Assembly (NCBI GenBank): GCA_012932865.1
Contig: SAXG01000062.1
Span: 1-64,000, forward strand
DNA length: 64,000 nt
Reading direction: 5' to 3'
Source: Amylostereum areolatum
Taxonomy: Eukaryota; Basidiomycota; Agaricomycetes; Russulales; Stereaceae
Shown in pieces: positions 30,609 through 42,196 of the stretch (position 1 is the stretch's first letter; every line of letters starts with the position of its first letter). Under the pieces are notes generated by a model. It had not been told where the DNA came from and searched no databases. It saw nothing but the letters and a program-made list of their open reading frames with translations. The translations under genes were made by a program, and so were the position numbers.

Positions 30609-31174
30609 TGCATACTGTCTCCTCATGCCACGGCCTGCGGCACGCAGGGAGACGGGAGGCGGGGCTTTTATGAGAGAGCACGAAGGGGTGCGCGCCTGCA
30701 ACGCAACGCACCCCAAACTCACCCCACACGCCAGTGAACAATTCAATTCGACCCTTCGACCCCGGCCTCCCTCCCCGGCCTTCAAACGCAATTTTCCTCT
30801 CCGGCCTTCAAACCCGCCCGGAAAGGTGGCGGCAAAGACGTCGGACCCTTACAACGACGGCCTTCACCGCCCGGGCGAAGGGGGGACGGCGGGTGGTGGC
30901 GGGGACGGCGACGGCGGCGTCCGTGGGGGTGGTCGAGGGTGAAACGGCCGAGGCGCCGTCGTCGACGGGCAGCTGCACGGCGCTGGTAGGGGTGGGGCAC
31001 GCAGAGCGTGCTCTAAACAAGGTGAGATACTTAACATTGTATTAGCAACCAGCACTCACCCGAGGGCAGACGCGGAGGGCGAGAAGCGAGAGGTAGGTGG
31101 GTCGTGGAGGCAGTGTGGGAGCGGGGCCATGAGGTCGGACGTGGAGGGCTGAGGTGGAAGGTAGAGGTGGAGGG
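30609..31174. other. Non-coding, repeat-containing
   Basis: No gene recognised. CTCCGGCCTTCAAAC-type elements near 30770-30815 are related to the 23-bp repeats at 31620-31720. Confidence 0.35.
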
Positions 31175-33350
31175 CGGGAGGTGTCCGAGGTGGTAGAGGA
31201 GGGTGAAGGACTGAAGGGACGCGCTGGGTGGAGTGGACGCGGCGGGACAGGTTCGACGCGGGATCAACGCAGGATCAACGCGGGATCAACGCAGGATCGA
31301 CGGGGAATCAACAGCAGGATCGACGCGGGATCGACGCAGGACCCCACCCGTTTCCGCCGGTTCCTCGCCCGTCCTTTCCATAGCGCGGTTGTCCGCTCCC
31401 ACCTCCGACGAACTCCTGCTGGGAGCACGGTTGCCCCTGGCTTCATGCCCAGCCGCAGTGCTCGCGCGTCGCGCGGGGATCAAGGCGGGGCGTGCACGCG
31501 CGGTCTAACATTCAAATTCATTCATATTGGTCAGGCTATATACAGCAAGCATCAAGACAAAAAATTACAAGAAATTTCAAGCAAAGAACCCAAGAATAGC
31601 CTCGACTTCAGCCCCCCCCCCTCTCCGACCTTCAAATCTGCGCCTCTCCGACCTTCAAACCTGCGCCTCTCCGACCTTCAAACCTGCGCCTCTCCGACCT
31701 TCAAACCTGCGCGCGAAGGTGCCGGTAGAGACGGCGAACGCAACGAACGACGGCCTTCATCGGCCGGGGCCGGGGGTGGTGGTGGTGGTGGTGGTGGTGG
31801 TGGTGGTAGTGGTGGTGGTGGTGGTGGTGGTGGTGGGCCGAATGGCCGAGCCGCCGTCGTCGACAGGCGGCTGAACGGCAGAGTGGGTACTAAAAAGGTG
31901 AGAAACTCACCTTCGCTTTGCGACTCGGAACTCACCTGGGCGGGGAATACACAGGTGGAGAGGGCATGCGAACGCCCGCGGTTTTGACGAAAGGACGAAA
32001 CTTGAATGGAGGGAGGGAGGGTGGGTCGTAGAGGAAGAGCGGGAGTGGGGCCATGTGGGCAGAGGTGGTGGGCGGAGGTAAAGGGTGGTGGAGGCCGAAG
32101 GAGGACGCGGCGGGACGTCGAGAGGACGTGGTGGGATGGAGTAGGACGCGGAGGAACGTCACGTTGAAGTGGTGGAGGTTGAAGGAGGACGCGGAGGTCG
32201 ACGGAGGACGCGGAGGTCGAAGGAGGACGCGGAGGTCGAAGGAGGACACGGAGGTCGAAGGAGGACGCGGCGGGACGTCGAGGGGGTGGAAGTCGAGGTG
32301 GTGGAGGACGAAGGAGGACGCGGCGGGAGGATGAGGAAGTAGGACGCGGACGAACGTGGGGACGGAGTAGGACGCGGAGGAACGTCACGTCGAAGTGGTG
32401 GAGGTCGAAGGAGGACGCGGAGGTCGAAGGAGGACGCGGAGGTCGAAGGAGGACGCGGCGGGACGTCGAGAGGACGGGGCGGGGACGTCGAGGACGCGTT
32501 GAGGATGAGGACGCGGCGGGGACGGAGTAAGTAGGCGGCGGGGACGGAGTAGGCAGCGGAGGGACGTCGAGTTGGTGGAGGCCGAAGGAGGACGCGGCGG
32601 GACGTTGAGGCGGTGGAAGTCGAGGTGGTGGAGGACGAAGGAGGACGCGGCGGGAGGATGAGGGCGGGGCGGGGACGACAAGAGGATCGGCGGGGACGAC
32701 GCGGCGGGACGTCGAGAGGCGTGTGGGCCGTGGAACGGTGCAGGGGGGAGAGGGGTGCAGCGGAATCAGGGGTGGACGAGGCGACCCTCGGTGCAACGCG
32801 TTCTGTTCGCAAGAACGACAGGGGATCGACGCGGATCGACGCGGATCGACGCGGAGTCGAGCGGGATCGACGCTGGCTTCACGCCCAGCCGCAGTGCTCG
32901 CGCGTCGCGCGGGCATGGAGGCGGGGCGTGCACGCGCCGTCCGGCGGGACGTCGAGGGGGTGGAAGTCGAGGTGGTGGAGGACGAAGGAGGACACGGCGG
33001 AATGATGAGGACGCGGTGGGACGTCGAGAGGACGGGGCGGGGACGTCGAGGACGCGTTGAGGACGAGGACGCGGCGGGGACGGAGTAGGCGGAGGGGACG
33101 GAGTAGGCGGAGGGACATCGAATTGGTGGAGGCCGAAGGAGGATGCGGCGGGAGGATGAGGACGCGGCGGGGACGTCGAGAGGACGCGGCGGGGACGTCG
33201 AGAGGACGCGGCGGGGACGTCGAGAGGACGCGGTGGGGACGTCGAGAGGACGCGGCGGGGACGTCGAGAGGACGCGGCGGGGACGACAAGAGGAGCGGCG
33301 GGGACGACGCGGCGGGACGTCGAGAGGCGTGTGCACGCACCGTCTAAGGT
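31175..33350. repeat. Minisatellite cluster
   Basis: Several families follow each other: GGATCAACGCAG/GGATCGACGCGG units (31255-31345, again 32818-32870); a 23-bp CCTCTCCGACCTTCAAACC unit, about four copies (31618-31712); a GGT microsatellite (31775-31837); and GGACGTCGAGAGGACGCGGC-type units from 32100 to 33330. A 70-bp segment at 31436-31507 recurs at 32873-32943. Long ORFs here are open only because unit lengths and composition avoid stops. Confidence 0.85.
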
Positions 33351-34123
33351 GGCTGCCGGGCGGACTCATGGGTTTAACGAACACGTTTGCCCCAGTGTGT
33401 CTGTGATCGGGGGCAGGGGGGCGACGCACCCTTCCAAACAATACGCCGACCACCCCTCCTGAATGGGTTATCGGGACGCATCGCCCCGCCTTTCCTGCGG
33501 ACGTCAGTCCTGATGTAACGCGGCCCTGTGCATCACGTCGTGCGACGCACGCGCGGACGCAGGGGGTCGCGTACCACAACAGGGGCGGGACTAATGGGAG
33601 ACGTCGGGTGGCGGCGGGATGGTGGGGGGCGGCGCCGTGCACGCGCGCGACGGTGAACGTGAATTCACCAACCGCGCAGGCGTGGATGGCGGGGCCGTGG
33701 AAACGGTGGCTGGGGAGAAGGCAGACCAATGATGCACCAACGCCGAAATGGCGCCTTTGAACGCCAGAGAAGGGGTTAGCAGATGGAGAGAGGAGACGTG
33801 TGGGGCGCTCACCCGGGAGCCAAGTGGAATCTCCAACCCAAACGCATCCTTCGCACAGCTTGAGGAGGGTAGAGGGGGCGGCGCGGGCACCCTGACGTCG
33901 TCGTTGGACGGAGCGCTGCGGATTGAAACGTAGAGGTGGTGGAATGAGTGGCGAAAGGGGCGGATGAGAAAGGATCGGGGAGGGAGGACGTGAAGGAGGC
34001 GCGCGAGGAGCAGGCTGAGTAGAGGTCGAGATGACCTTGGAACGAGAAGCGATGATGCGCCACTTAAATTCAAGGATATATGGTTAAGTGGTAATATGCT
34101 ACATAGGTTCCAAAGGCTGGAGT
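33351..34123. other. Intergenic, no gene recognised
   Basis: Only short overlapping frames with no family resemblance. Confidence 0.35.
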
Positions 34124-34247
34124 TCAATCCCGCAGGAAGTCATTTATTTTGTAATCGAAATTGAAGCCGGGCACGGGACCTGTGCCTGGGGAGGGAGACA
34201 GATCAGATGCAACCGGTGTTAACAGCCGGATGCAACCAGTGAACTGA

Positions 34248-35698
34248 ACATCTACGTCGTCCATGTATACCACTACCTTTCCCGTGTCTATTAATCCCTT
34301 GAATAGTGCGTTCATCATCGCCTGGAATGTTGCGGGCGAGTTGGTTAGTCTGAAGAACATTACCATCGGTTCGAACAGGCCTCTGTTCGTTTTGAACGCG
34401 GCTTTCCATTGATCTCCTTCTTTGATTCGGACATTGTTGTATCCCCATCGGAGATCGAGCTTCGAGAAGATTTTAGCATCTTTGAGTTTGTCGATGAGAT
34501 CTGAAATGAGCGGGATCGGGTATTCATTTTTTACCGTGATGGAGTTGAGATAGCGATAGTCCTGTACTGGTCGAAGAGATCCATCTTTCTTCTTGATGAA
34601 AAAGAAGGGCGACGATATCTCTGATTTTGATTCTCGGATGTATCCTTTTCGTAGATGTTCGTCCACGAACGTGTCTAGTTCCTTTCGTTCTGGTACTGTC
34701 ATTGGATACAGTTTGCAATTCCGAGGTTTCCATCCTTCGGTTAGATCTATCGCATGATCCCAAGGTCTACTGATTGGGAAGCGTTCCGACGCTTTCTTTT
34801 CGAATACCTTTTGATACTGTTTGTAGCTGGGTGGAATCATCTCATCGAGTGTCTTCTTCTTCTCTCCCATGGCTGCCCTTTCTGCGAGTTCTTGTGCTTT
34901 AGTTGCTCTCACGGTTATCCAGGTACTGGTTTCGTTCGTTTCTTCTACAACTGGTATTGCTTCTATGTTAGTTTTTCCATAGAACGTTCTGATCATCTTG
35001 ATCTCGATGAGATCGGAATCGACTTCGGAATCTTCTTGTTCCTCTATCATTGCTTGATGGTTTGCCTTCTGTTCTTCAAATGATGGTAGGAAGGGTTCGT
35101 CCTTTCCTTGGACGGTCATTGTTTTACTCGTAGTGGAGCACGTACCTGGACATGCCTGTAGTGTAATCTGTCTCTTTCTCCAATCGATGCTAGGGTTGTG
35201 TTTTTTAAGCCAAGGGGTTCCTAAGATTACTTCGTCTCCTCCTAGGGCTGTGACGAATAGTCCTAGGCTTTCGCGGTGAATCTCTCCGTTGATTCCTTCC
35301 ATCATCATCGGAAGGTATACCTTCTGTTTGATCTCTCCTAGAGTGTTTCGAGATCCGTCAACGTTGTATATCGGTATCGGTTTCTTAAGCTGGATCAGAT
35401 TCATCTTGTGTTTTCGTACGAAATCTGGATGGATCAGAGTGCTACTTGCTCCGCTATCCAATAGCGCTTTTGCTGCGGCTTTACGGAACTTTCCATGAAA
35501 CATAACAGGTATATGAATTGATGGAGCGTGCGTTGCTCCATCTTGGTATGACCTTATATACACTGTTCTATTTACGTCATCCCCTGTTTCCTGCACAGGA
35601 GATTGATTTGAAAAGTTCATTGTCTGTGTCCTTTCAACAGCCGCGGTTGAAGGACGATTCAAAAACCCTGATTGTCTTTGAACATGTTGGCAGTGCAT
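34248..35698 (-). pseudogene. pol: Pol fragment: protease and partial reverse transcriptase
   Basis: Protease motif ALLDSGASSTLI and GTPWLKKHNPSIDW, then reverse transcriptase LRPVQDYRYLN, LDLRWGYNNVRI, FEPMVMFFRLTNSPATFQ and YMDDV, after which unrelated sequence follows and the frame stops at 34124. No internal stop is seen before the break, so truncation, not point decay, inactivated it. The G in the usual FFGLTN is changed to R. Confidence 0.85.
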
Positions 35699-37770
35699 GC
35701 GAACGTTTCACTGTCCATCTTATTCACAAGCTTGGTGATCTGATCAATCGGGGATTCTTCTTCTGTCAGATTCGCTGTTCGTGCATTGATCGTTGTTTGG
35801 GTACGTTTCTCTGGGCAGTTCCTGGAGATGTGTCCTGGCTTCCGGCAATAGAAGCATGATTCTGATTTCTGGAGTTCGGTACGTTCTTGTGGGGTAAGGC
35901 GTCTGAAGTTTCGGCCGTTGTTTCCGGTCTGAGCGGCCCTGGCGGTGGTAATGTTTCCTTTGTTTCCGTTTCCTCTTCGGAATGGAACGTACGCCTGTGG
36001 TTTCTTGTATAGGAGGGTGAGGTCGCTCGTTGGGTTCATTGGTCTCGTATAATGCCGTTGGAATGCTTGAGCTTCTCGCCAGTTATTATTGATGCGCAAT
36101 GCGAGTTCATACCATTCTTCAATATCGTTCGAGATGTGATCTCTCTTGAGGATCTCGACTACGATATCGTTGCGCAGTCCTCTCTTGAATTGGTCGATCA
36201 ATGCTTTATGATCGTAACCAGCTTCCATGGCATAGTCTCTGAAGATCGTGATGTAATCTTTGGTGTCCATAGTGCCTTGTTCCAGGCGCTGTATGTTGAA
36301 TCTAGCGTCCCTTCCGGGGTCTATTTCTCCAAAGGTCTCTAAGAAGTGGTCGCGGAACACCGTCCATGGAAGGTACGCTTCTGGATCTAGGCCGTGATCT
36401 CGTATCTTATCGATTTTGCTTATTAAAAGGGACGCCCAGTGAAGGGCAGGCCCATCGGTGAGATGTGAGAGCACGAAGGTTATCTTACGCATGTTGGCAG
36501 CATATGCGTTGGGGAATGCTATGAAGCGAAGTACGCATTGTTCTACGAACTTTGCTGCTTTTGCCCGATCCCTTCCGTCGTATACTCCTAATGCGTTTAA
36601 CTTGAATCCTTTGTCCTTGTCGTCGGGCTTTGATCCGGTTGTTCCTGTTCCTCTCGGTGGGGAATTCCCTGGTGGATACTTCGATCCTTTCGGAAGATCT
36701 GCGGTTGCTCCTCTTCCGAAAATGTAGTCCTGAACTTCTTTCCCTTTCTTGTCTTCGATCGATCGGTCGGAAGGCGGTGGTGATGGTGATTGTGGCGGTT
36801 TCCATCTTATTGATTCGGTCGCGCCGAATCCTAGGGTGAATCGAGTCTCAGGTCTCGGTTTTGCGGGATCGGCTGGTGTTGGAGATGGAGGCGTCTGGTA
36901 CGGTACATTAATTTCTCCAGGGGTGACATTGCCAGGTGCAATGGCGGGGTTGGGTATCGAGGTGGCAGTGTCTCCCATTGTTGTGATGTTTTCGGGTCTT
37001 CCGAATAGATTTCCTTGTCTTCCTCTTCTAGTTCTGAAGATATCTTCGTCTGATTGGACTGATGGAGATCTTGTCGGTTTCTCTGTACTTCCTTTCGCTT
37101 CTGTTGTGCTTGATGAGCTGCTTCTTCGACTTCTTTCGGGATCTGGCTTAATTCGGGTGTTTGATATTGATTTCTGAGGTTCTGGCGCGGTTTCTTCTGG
37201 ATGCGGTGCGGTTGTAGCGATTTCTTGAGGATGCTGGGGTTCGGTCTGAGGGTTCTGTGGTTCGGTTGTCGTATCGGCTGTGTCGGTATCGGGATCAAAT
37301 TCCCAGTAGTCCTTAATGTTCCCGGTGTAAGGCTTCTCTTCGACCTTTTGTGCGTCCGGGTGTTTCCAGAGTTCTTCTGATGAGAAGGTCCCGATATGAG
37401 GTCTTGAATAATCTGGGCGTTTCCAATGTGATTTGTTGTAGGTTCCGTCTTCCTTTTCTCTTTTAGATCTGTCTTTGTAGTATTCTGCTGCTGGGGGAAG
37501 GTTGTATCTGTATATGGGTGGGTTCCACTGGTATACGTATGTCCCTTTGCTTTCTTTTGCGATGAAGGCTCCGTTGTGATAAAAGAGGAGATTATAGGGA
37601 TCAAATGTCCAGTGATGATCTTCTTTTCCGTTGGGAAATTCTCGACTACAATCTGATTGGAGATAAGGGACTTCGAAGTCTGATGGTCTTTTCTCAGCGG
37701 ATTGTTCCGCTGGCTCCGTGGTGGGTGTTTTCGTTTGACGCTCTACGCCAAACTGTAGGGTGAGCTAGTG
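35659..37770 (-). CDS. gag: Gag protein of the truncated element
   Basis: The frame is open from about 37770 (QFGVERQTKTP, no clear ATG; an ATG, MGDTATSIPNP, is at 36978). The N-terminal extension is Trp/Tyr-rich (HHWTFDPYNLLFYHNGAF), then low-complexity Pro/Thr/Glu, a Gag core (WTVFRDHFLETFGEIDP, FKRGLRNDIV) and a zinc knuckle CFYCRKPGHISRNC. It ends at 35659, overlapping the start of pol. The same N-terminal plan is seen in the 14-kb chromovirus. Confidence 0.7.
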
Positions 37771-37915
37771 TAGAGGAGAGCTCGTTCTAGTGTTAAGGAC
37801 GGTCCTTATCACGTGACAAGCGGCTCAGGCTACAGTACTCTTACGCGTGAGAGGTGGGATCAGGTGATCCAGACATCTCGGTTTATACGAAGGTGGAGGT
37901 CGATAGACGAAGCAG

Positions 37916-38341
37916 TAAGTCTTCGCGGAAGACTTAGGCGAGCCTATCGACTTAGTATGCTTAGGATTCTCTTTAGTGCTTAAGAGGAGGTTCTTATTCA
38001 GAACAGTCCTGTATTTACAAAGAGAACGAGCTGAGGAATAGCTCGTTCGTTGAGCCTCCTTTTATACGAAAGGAGGTCGAGTAAATATATGTACATAAGG
38101 CAACAATCGTATCAAGTATCTACGGAGACGCGACTGGGGCACAGTCGTAGCTGTGTTGTCGACATGTCGACGAACTGTGGCACTGTCGTAGCTGTGTTGT
38201 CGAGATGCCGACGAACTGTGGCACAGTCGTGGCTGCGTCGTTGGAACAGTTACGAGCTGAAGCACAGTCGTAACTCGTTGTTTAGCGACGTCCTTCCTAA
38301 TAAGGCAACAGGAAATGAAGTACCTTGAACGAGTTGTAACA
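37916..38341 (-). repeat. LTR-like repeat, copy A
   Basis: Shares order and most sequence with copy B at 38342-38838: GCAGTAAGTCTTCGC, TTAGGATTCTCTTTAGTGCT, ACAGTCCTGTATTTACAAAG and a right end GTTGTAACA (minus-strand TGTTACAAC). On the minus strand TATAAAAGG near 38056 is a promoter-like box. A ~43-bp sub-repeat (GGCACWGTCGTAGCTGTGTT) is present three to four times. Confidence 0.7.
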
Positions 38342-38838
38342 GCAGTAAGTCTTCGCAGAAGACTTAGGCGAGTCTATCAACTTAGTTGGCTTAGGATTCT
38401 CTTTAGTGCTTTAAGAGGAGGTTCTATTAAGAACAGTCCTGTATTTACAAAGAGAACGAGCTGGGGAATGGCCCGTTCGTTGAGCCTCCTTTTATAAGAG
38501 AGGAGGTCGAGTAAATATATGTACATTGAGCAACGATCACATCGAGTATCTACGGGGACGTGACTGGGGCACAGTCAAGGCTGCGTTGTCGAGATGCCGA
38601 CGAACAGTGGCACTGTCGTAGCTGTGTTGTTGAGATGCCGATGAACTGTGGCACAGTCGCGGTTGTGTCGTCGGAACGGTTACGAGCTTGAACGAGATGT
38701 AACAGTGACAATCTGTGGCACTGTCATGGTCGCGTCGTTGAGACGGTTACGAACTGGGGCACAGTCGTAATCCGTCGTTTAGCGACATCCTTCCGAATAA
38801 GGTAAGGGAAAATGAGATACCTTATCGGAGTTGTAACA
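38342..38838 (-). repeat. LTR-like repeat, copy B
   Basis: Directly abuts copy A and is longer because of additional ~43-bp sub-repeats (38690-38780). It ends in GTTGTAACA, and the truncated plus-strand pol begins immediately after. Confidence 0.7.
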
Positions 38839-38844
38839 AACGTC

Positions 38845-41800
38845 TCCCTGAGCGACGTCCCTGGGACCATGCTATTGACCTGAAACCAGACTTCCAACCA
38901 AAGGCTTGCAAGGTGTATCCTTTGACCCCGTCCGAGCAGCAAGAGCTAGACAGCTTCCTCGATGAACATGTCAAGAAGGGGTACATTCGCCCGTCGAAAT
39001 CATCCATGGCGAGTCCCTTCTTCTTTGTCAAGAAAAAGGATGGGAAGCTTCGTCCTGTACAGGACTATCGAGTGTTGAATAAAGGCACTGTCAAGAATGA
39101 ATACCCGCGCCCACTCATCTCCGAGCTTGTCGACAAACTCAAGGGTGCCGAGGTCTTCTCTAAGATGGACGTCCACTGGGGATACAACAATGTCTGTATC
39201 AAGGAAGGAGACGAGTGGAAGGCCGCTTTCAAAACGAACCGCGGGCTGTACGAACCTCTGGTGATGTTCTTTGGCCTTATGAATTCTCCTGCAACATTCC
39301 AGGCAATGATGAATGAACTATTCAAGGATCTCATTGACGGTGGCAAGGTCGTCATTTACATGGACGACATCCTTGTCTTCACAGAGACACTCGAAGAACA
39401 CCGTGAACTGATGACGCAGGTGCTGCAACACCTGAAGGACAATGACCTCTTCCTCAAGCCAGAGAAATGTGTCTTCGAACAGGATTCTGTTGAGTACCTT
39501 GGCTTGATTATCTCGCACGACCAGATTGCTATGGACCCTGTCAAGGTAGCAGGCATTATGGAGTGGCCCACCCCTCGTAACGTCAAGGGTGTCCAGTCAT
39601 TCCTCGGGTTTGGAAACTTCTACTGTCGCTTCATCAAGGACTTCTCCAAGGTTGCACGCCCCCTGTTTGAACTGACCAAAAAGGACCATCCATGGAACTG
39701 GACTGCAGAGTGTCAAGGCGCCTTCGCTGCCCTCAAAGCTGCGTTCACCTCATCCCCTGTCCTGATTCTTCCTGACCCATCGAAACCGTACTTGGTAGAA
39801 GTTGATGCCTCAGACTTCGCAACCGGAGGCATCCTCTAGCAACACGGCCAAGATGGTCACCTCCATCCTGTTGCCTACCTGTCCAAGTCACTTACTGAGC
39901 CGGAACGCAACTACGACATCTACGACAAGGAACTGCTGGCAATTATTCGGGCACTTGAAACTTGGCGGCACTATTTGGAAGGCGCAACTCATCCAGTCGA
40001 GATTTGGACAGACCACAAGAACCTGGAGTACTTCAAGGAAGCACAAAAGCTGAGTCGTTGGCAGGCCCGCTGGGCGTTATTCCTCACGCGCTTCGATTTC
40101 ACACTAACGCACAAGCCGGGCCTTCACCATCGACCAGATCCATTGTCCAGATGCCCTGACCTTAAAGAGGGGGTCGAGAACGACAACAAGGAACGTGTCC
40201 TCCTGAATCCCAAGTACTTCCGTATCCGTGCCACTAGATTGCGCACTGTAACCACCATAGGCGACGCTGACCTACGCCGACGCATCCGAGATGCGCGCAC
40301 CAAAGACGCTGAAGTTGTACAAGCTATGGACGCTATCTTTCGCAATGGGCCATGATCGCTTGTTAAGGACCTTCAAGAATGGAACCTGGAAGACGGGATG
40401 ATTCTGTTCAGAGGGAAGGTCTATGTACCTGCAGACATCGAGCTATGTCGTGACATTGTCAAGTCATTCCACAACTCACCAATGGCAGGACATCCAGGTC
40501 GCCACAAGACGTATGAACTCCTCAGCCGAGAATACTGGTGGCCAGGGATGTCGGTCTTTGTACGTGACTATGTTGAAGGATGCGCTGTTTGCCAAGCGAC
40601 CAAGAACCGCCCCCAGCACCCCCATGTCGACATGATCCCTAATGCCGTCCCAGAACGCCCATTCGAGGTGATCACAACCGACTTTGTTACTGATCTGCCT
40701 CCCTCGGATGGATACGATGCTATCTGCATGATTGTAGACCGCCTCTCCAAGGCCATCTGCATTGCACCGTGCACCAAAAAAATCGACAGCAATGGCACCG
40801 TCGACATCTTGCTGGACCGCGTGTGGTGACACTACGGGCTGTGGAAACAGATGATCTCCGACCGCGGCCCACAGTATGCAAGCAAGGTTATGCAGGAGAC
40901 TTGCGCCAAACTCGGAATCAAGGCTTCGATGAGCACAGTGTACCACCCTCAAACGGATGGTGAAAGTGAACGGGCGAACCAAGAGTTCGAGCAGTACCTT
41001 CGGGCATTCTGCAACTATCAGCAGGACAACTGGGTGAAGTACCTCCCCTTCGTCGAATTTTCACACAACATTCGTGTCCATTCAGCTACAGGCCACGCCC
41101 CATTCGAGCTGCTTTACGGTTTCCTACCGACAATGATCCCCTCGGTCAACCCCATCTCCAAGAACCTTGCCGTCGAAGAACGCTTCCAGCACCTTGAAGA
41201 AATACGCAAGGAATCACAGGCCAGTCTTGAAACGGCATGCAACCTGATGAAGCGCTACAATGGCGACTCAACACAGGAAGGAGTGTGTTTTGAAGTTGGT
41301 GACAAAGTCTGGCTGGATGGTAAGAATCTGAAGACCACACGTCCAAAAGCTAAGCTTGCAGCAAAACGACACGGCCCATTCACCATCACTGATGTCCTCG
41401 GACCAGTGACTTACCGCCTTCAACTTCCCCCTAAATGGCGTATCCACCCTGTCTTCCATGCCTCGCTTCTCTCAGTGTACAAAGAGACGGACGCCCATGG
41501 CCCCAACTTCACTCAACTGCCTCCAGAACTGATTGATGAAGACGAGGAGTACGAGATTGAAGCCATCCTCGACTCACGACCCACACGCAACAAACACGGC
41601 ATTGAATACCTCGTCAAATGGCTTGGATACCCCAACTCTGAGAACGAATGGAGACCGGCCTCTGCATTAACGCATGCCAAGGATGCTATCACTGAGTTCC
41701 ACCGCCTTCGTCCCAATGCCCCGCGATCACTAAAATCATTGGGTCTGACCCAGGCCGAATTTCTTGCATCCACGATGGACGATGAACTTGCGCTCCCGGC

Positions 41801-41882
41801 GAAAGCGCGCCTTAAAGAGGGGGTAATGTCACGGATCGCCTCAATCCTTTCCCTTTTTGTTACATCGCGTTCAGTCACATGA
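38845..41882 (+). pseudogene. pol: Pol of the decayed chromovirus with three in-frame stops
   Basis: One reading frame from RRPWDHAIDL through YMDDILVF (RT), YLVEVDASDFATGG (RNase H), HPGRHKTYE and CAVCQATK (integrase zinc finger), the DDE region and a chromodomain (EEYEIEAILDS...YLVKWLGYP). It is interrupted only by TAG at 39837, TGA at 40353 and TGA at 40827; the frame is otherwise kept. At the two TGA sites the related element has arginine codons (CGT and CGA), so these look like C-to-T changes at CpG. The TAG aligns with TCG. Confidence 0.85.
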
Positions 41883-42196
41883 TTACATTTCCCATCACAT
41901 GACGTCGTCAGCCTGACTCCTCTTATCTTTCCATCTATGACATCATCGCTCCGGACCGTGTCCTCCCCCTTCCTTTTCCTTATTGTTCTCTCCCGCTCGC
42001 ACCATTCTCGCATCATTGATCCTGTACATATATAAGGCTCTCCTCTGCGCCTCTTTTCCTTAGATCGTCCTCTTCGTTCCCCACGTACTCCTTCGGCCCT
42101 ACGCCTGGACTTGGACCCTCTCCTGCCAATCCATCCTCTTTTCTCTCTCTTTGGGTGACTTGGGTGATCTGCCAGTTGCTGGACCGATCCCTAACA
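41827..42196 (+). repeat. 3' LTR of the decayed chromovirus
   Basis: Starts TGTCACGGATCGC; TATATAAGG at 42029 lies 34 nt before AGATCGTCC, as in the other chromovirus LTR. The right end is tentatively at CCCTAACA (42196). Confidence 0.65.

Larger units (their letters stand above)
34248..38341 (-). mobile_element. Ty3/gypsy element truncated in RT
   Basis: On the minus strand: LTR-like sequence (37916-38341), gag, protease and the first half of reverse transcriptase, ending abruptly after YMDDV at about 34250. RNase H, integrase and 3' LTR are missing. The break joins the dispersed repeat at 34181-34247. Sequence divergence from the two plus-strand chromoviruses shows a separate lineage. Confidence 0.8.
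38839..42196 (+). mobile_element. Decayed chromovirus, 5' truncated
   Basis: Carries reverse transcriptase to chromodomain and a 3' LTR, but no gag, protease or 5' LTR. It is related to the element at 14-19.8 kb and shares its polypurine/LTR junction (GAGGGGGTAA then TGTCACGGATCGC). Confidence 0.85.

Noticed and set aside
31678..33729. 683-codon minus-strand ORF
   Set aside because: It runs through minisatellites and a GGT microsatellite; the repeating Arg-Pro-Ser text is produced by the repeat units, with open frames on the other strand too.
37756..37770. Primer-binding site at TTTGGCGTAG (minus strand)
   Set aside because: The gag frame is open across it and no LTR end with matching copy is found there.
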